Assembly: GCA_016789295.1 (NCBI GenBank) | Contig: JAEUQL010000122.1 | Coordinates: 1-9,240, forward strand | DNA length: 9,240 nt | Reading direction: 5' to 3' | From: Blastocatellia bacterium | GTDB lineage: Bacteria > Acidobacteriota > Blastocatellia > Chloracidobacteriales > JADJPF01 | Shown here: piece by piece, positions 6,917 to 9,240 of the stretch | Layout: each line of letters starts with the position of its first letter | How positions within the stretch are numbered: position 1 is the stretch's first letter | Program-made: the position numbers and the translations under genes | The notes under the pieces: generated by a model | Seen by the model: only the letters and a program-made list of their open reading frames with translations | Database searches by the model: none | Told to the model about the DNA's origin: nothing

Positions 6917-9240
6917 ATGTTAGGTACTATATCAAGCTATTTTAATTGGTTACAAAAAGATGTTCCTACAGGCGAAGTTATTCGTTACCCAATAGTAAAA
7001 GACTCATTCCAATCACAGGTAGAAGGTCTCTACCTTGTTGGTGATATCACCGGGCTTCCATTACTAAAATTTGCAGCAAAACAAGGCCACGATGTAATAG
7101 TAAATATTGCTGATGAACTTGCAAAGTCATCTGTTAGCACTAGAGCAGGTGTTTATGATGTTGCAATTGTTGGTGCTGGTGCTGCTGGGCTGGCTGCAGG
7201 TTTGGAGGCCAAAAAGAGGGGACTACACTACATAATCCTCGAATCTGCACGTACAGCCAACACCATACTCAATTTTCCAAAAGAGAAATTGATCTTTGCC
7301 GAGCCGAAACAGATAGCAAATCCTAGCAAGCTTCCTGTTAGAGAAGCTACCAAAGAAGAAACTTTGGAAACATGGCAGAAGCTACTAAAGGAGGAGCAAT
7401 TAGAGATTCATGAAGGAATGAAAGTTACCAATATACAGAAAAAAGGTGACTATTTTGATCTAAGCATAGAGTCAGAATCTGCTATTACTGCTCACAAAGT
7501 TATTCTAGCAATAGGTAAGTCTGGTAGCTCGAAAATGCTCAACATCCCTGGCGAAACCCTTCCAAAAGTGACTAGTAAACTATTCAGTCCGTTGGACTAT
7601 CACAATCAAGATCTACTAGTAGTTGGTGGAGGTGATTCAGCAGTAGAGACTGCACTAGCACTTGTGGATGCTAAAAATAGGGTAACTATCTCATATCGTA
7701 AAAATAGTTTTTTTAGACTTAAGGAAGCAAATGCAGACAGAATTAAAGAGTATGAGGAAAAGGGAAAGATAAAACTACTTTTTAATTCAGAGCTTAAGGA
7801 GATAAGGGAAAAAACAGTTCTATTAAAGCAGAAAAGTAAAGATATAATCTTGGAAAATGATACTGTCTTTAAAATGATAGGATCTGAACTACCGTATGAT
7901 CTACTTGAGCGAATAGGTATAACTATTGAAAATACCTGGACATTTACCCGTTTTTTGCTCTATTCATTAGGAGTTTTTATCTTTACCCTAGTCTATTTTG
8001 GCAAGCATCTAAACGGCACAAAATTACTTCAGTTAGAGAGTGAAAGAAGGTTTGCTGAATGGACAGCTCCGGCAGTAATAGTTACAGGGCTAATAGCAGT
8101 TGTTTTTACAATCTATTTTCGAGCTAACAGAGATAGGTATTCAACTATTAAGAGTTTTATTGCTCCAGTGTTTGTTGGCTTGACTACTATTGCTATCTCG
8201 CTATTTTCGCTCTGGTATGTAAGTGATAAAAAGACTTTTCTTCTATTGGGGCAAAACCCTGGTTTCTGGTACAGTACACTTTACTCAGTTACGATGCTGA
8301 TTTTTGGTGTTAGGAGAATAATCAGAAAGCGTAGCTCTTACATAACCAAACAGACGCTTTCTCTACTCTTTTTTCAGCTAGTAATGTTATTTCTTTTCCC
8401 TATCTACCTACCCTGGCTTTTCCAGAATGGCTATCTACCAAAATGGTTGGAAGAAATGGCTTTTCCAAACCAGTCGTATTGGCGTATTTTTGGGCTAATA
8501 CTTGCTTATCCGCTTTTTATCTACAATGTACTGACAGATCAGCCTTCTACTTTCTGGCTAATTCTTAGTTTTTTACAAACATTTGTAATTATTCCACTGC
8601 TTATCTATTTTTATGGTAAAGGGGTATATTGTGGTTGGGTATGTTCTTGTGGAGGTTTGGCTGAAACGTTAGGAGATGATTACCGTAGTCTGGCTCCACA
8701 CGGAGAGAAAGCAAAGAGGTTTGAAAATATTGGCCAGCTAGTACTTGCAGCAGTAGTTTTGATTTCAGTAATTTGGAGTTTGGGTCATTGGACATCCTAT
8801 TCATCATTGAAAGTTTGGGGTTACACACTAAAACAGGTGAGTGAATCACTACGCCACTGGTATGAACTTATTATTGATATAGGTTTTGCAGGAGCAATAG
8901 GGTTAGGAACATATTTCTTCTACTCTGGCCGTATCTGGTGCAGATATGGTTGCCCTCTTGCAGCACTAATGCACATCTACACAAGATTTTCTCGTTATCG
9001 TATATTTGCAGACAAAAAGAAGTGTATTAGCTGCAACCTCTGCACAAAATCTTGTCATATGGGGATAGATGTGATGGGTTATGCTAGTCAGGGTAGACCT
9101 ATGGATGACGTTGAGTGTGTGCGTTGTTCGGCTTGTATAGTCAGTTGTCCTATGGATGTATTAAGTTTTGGACAGATAGGCAAAGGGCATCCACACGATC
9201 CAACAAACAGACCTACAAAACTTTACAGTCTAAAGTCAAA
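6917..9240 (+). CDS. Fused FAD/NAD(P) flavoprotein - membrane polyferredoxin, 3'-truncated by window edge
   Basis: The frame is open for 774 codons from ATG 6917 to the edge with no stop. GAAGAAG (6905-6911) lies 5 nt upstream, and the gene starts 22 nt after the anti-sigma gene. Residues 30-70 contain EGLYLVGDITGLPLLKFA. Residues 81-110 form an FAD Rossmann motif (VGAGAAG at 85-91). Residues 232-250 form an NAD(P) motif (VVGGGDSAVE). The domain ends near IGSELPYDLL (321-330) and passes directly into about nine hydrophobic segments (about 345-362, 383-401, 413-434, 450-466, 481-502, 522-540, 545-567, 605-624, 652-670). NapH/NosR/CcoG-like cysteine blocks follow: CGWVCSCGG (572-580) and WCRYGCP (674-680). 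Two CxxCxxCxxxC 4Fe-4S motifs come at 703-713 and 734-744. The flavoprotein is closest to YpdA/thioredoxin-reductase-like folds but has no cysteine before residue 572, so it is not a disulfide reductase. It probably moves electrons between NAD(P)H, FAD and membrane Fe-S clusters; the partner is unknown. Confidence 0.85.
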   Translation, partial: MLGTISSYFNWLQKDVPTGEVIRYPIVKDSFQSQVEGLYLVGDITGLPLLKFAAKQGHDVIVNIADELAKSSVSTRAGVYDVAIVGAGAAGLAAGLEAKKRGLHYIILESARTANTILNFPKEKLIFAEPKQIANPSKLPVREATKEETLETWQKLLKEEQLEIHEGMKVTNIQKKGDYFDLSIESESAITAHKVILAIGKSGSSKMLNIPGETLPKVTSKLFSPLDYHNQDLLVVGGGDSAVETALALVDAKNRVTISYRKNSFFRLKEANADRIKEYEEKGKIKLLFNSELKEIREKTVLLKQKSKDIILENDTVFKMIGSELPYDLLERIGITIENTWTFTRFLLYSLGVFIFTLVYFGKHLNGTKLLQLESERRFAEWTAPAVIVTGLIAVVFTIYFRANRDRYSTIKSFIAPVFVGLTTIAISLFSLWYVSDKKTFLLLGQNPGFWYSTLYSVTMLIFGVRRIIRKRSSYITKQTLSLLFFQLVMLFLFPIYLPWLFQNGYLPKWLEEMAFPNQSYWRIFGLILAYPLFIYNVLTDQPSTFWLILSFLQTFVIIPLLIYFYGKGVYCGWVCSCGGLAETLGDDYRSLAPHGEKAKRFENIGQLVLAAVVLISVIWSLGHWTSYSSLKVWGYTLKQVSESLRHWYELIIDIGFAGAIGLGTYFFYSGRIWCRYGCPLAALMHIYTRFSRYRIFADKKKCISCNLCTKSCHMGIDVMGYASQGRPMDDVECVRCSACIVSCPMDVLSFGQIGKGHPHDPTNRPTKLYSLKS

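Noticed and set aside
6895..7160. Separate small gene or reductase remnant before the Rossmann motif at 7160
   Set aside because: The frame is continuous from ATG 6917 through the Rossmann motif with no stop, so it was treated as the N-terminus of one protein; the remnant idea is kept only as a refuting test.
6917..7960. Thioredoxin reductase
   Set aside because: The fold motifs are similar, but the CxxC active site is absent, the domain order is altered and the protein continues into membrane and Fe-S parts.
8601..8849. 82-codon open frame on the - strand
   Set aside because: It is antisense to the cysteine-rich membrane part of the fused oxidoreductase, whose motifs are clear on the + strand.
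1..9240. tRNA, rRNA, CRISPR arrays, insertion sequences or phage genes
   Set aside because: Nearly every base is in a well-supported coding frame and no repeat arrays, terminal inverted repeats or transposase/integrase motifs were seen.

Overview
The window is a densely coded stretch of an AT-leaning bacterial chromosome (roughly 40% GC by eye). All recognisable genes lie on the + strand, with gaps of at most about 40 nt or short overlaps, and no rho-independent terminator is visible between them. A signal-peptide-bearing outer-membrane barrel protein ending in Phe, an inner-membrane GT-C-like protein and a Tat-type leader show a Gram-negative envelope. The gene set and the anti-sigma type recall Acidobacteriota, but the phylum cannot be fixed from this sequence. 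No RNA genes, mobile elements, CRISPR arrays or long repeats were found, and no stretch over 300 bases lacks a gene.

Layout. Positions 1-768 hold the 3' part of an NHL/SMP-30-like beta-propeller protein cut by the left edge. Positions 790-1806 encode a secreted outer-membrane beta-barrel protein. Positions 1787-3271 overlap it and encode a multi-pass membrane protein resembling polyprenol-phosphate-sugar glycosyltransferases (GT87/GT-C type). Positions 3274-3735 and 3732-5378 form a translationally coupled pair: a Tat-leader small subunit (gluconate 2-dehydrogenase subunit 3 family) and a GMC-family FAD dehydrogenase with a four-cysteine iron-sulfur motif. Positions 5417-5971 and 6004-6894 are an ECF sigma factor and its membrane-bound zinc-finger anti-sigma factor. 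From 6917 to the right edge runs a long open frame, incomplete at its 3' end. It fuses a cysteine-free FAD/NAD(P) flavoprotein to about nine membrane segments and a NapH/NosR/CcoG-like polyferredoxin with two 4Fe-4S motifs.

How the parts fit. The left half is an envelope and periplasmic oxidation group: the GMC dehydrogenase is probably carried to the periplasm by its Tat-leader partner, and no cytochrome subunit is present. The right half looks like a regulated redox module: a sigma/anti-sigma pair whose periplasmic domain carries a spaced His/Cys set, followed after 22 nt by a membrane oxidoreductase that could pass electrons from NAD(P)H through FAD to Fe-S clusters. The most notable point is that the flavoprotein appears permuted. 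The short 'GLYLVGD' FAD-contact segment that normally closes the C-terminus of such reductases sits at its extreme N-terminus, before the first Rossmann motif.
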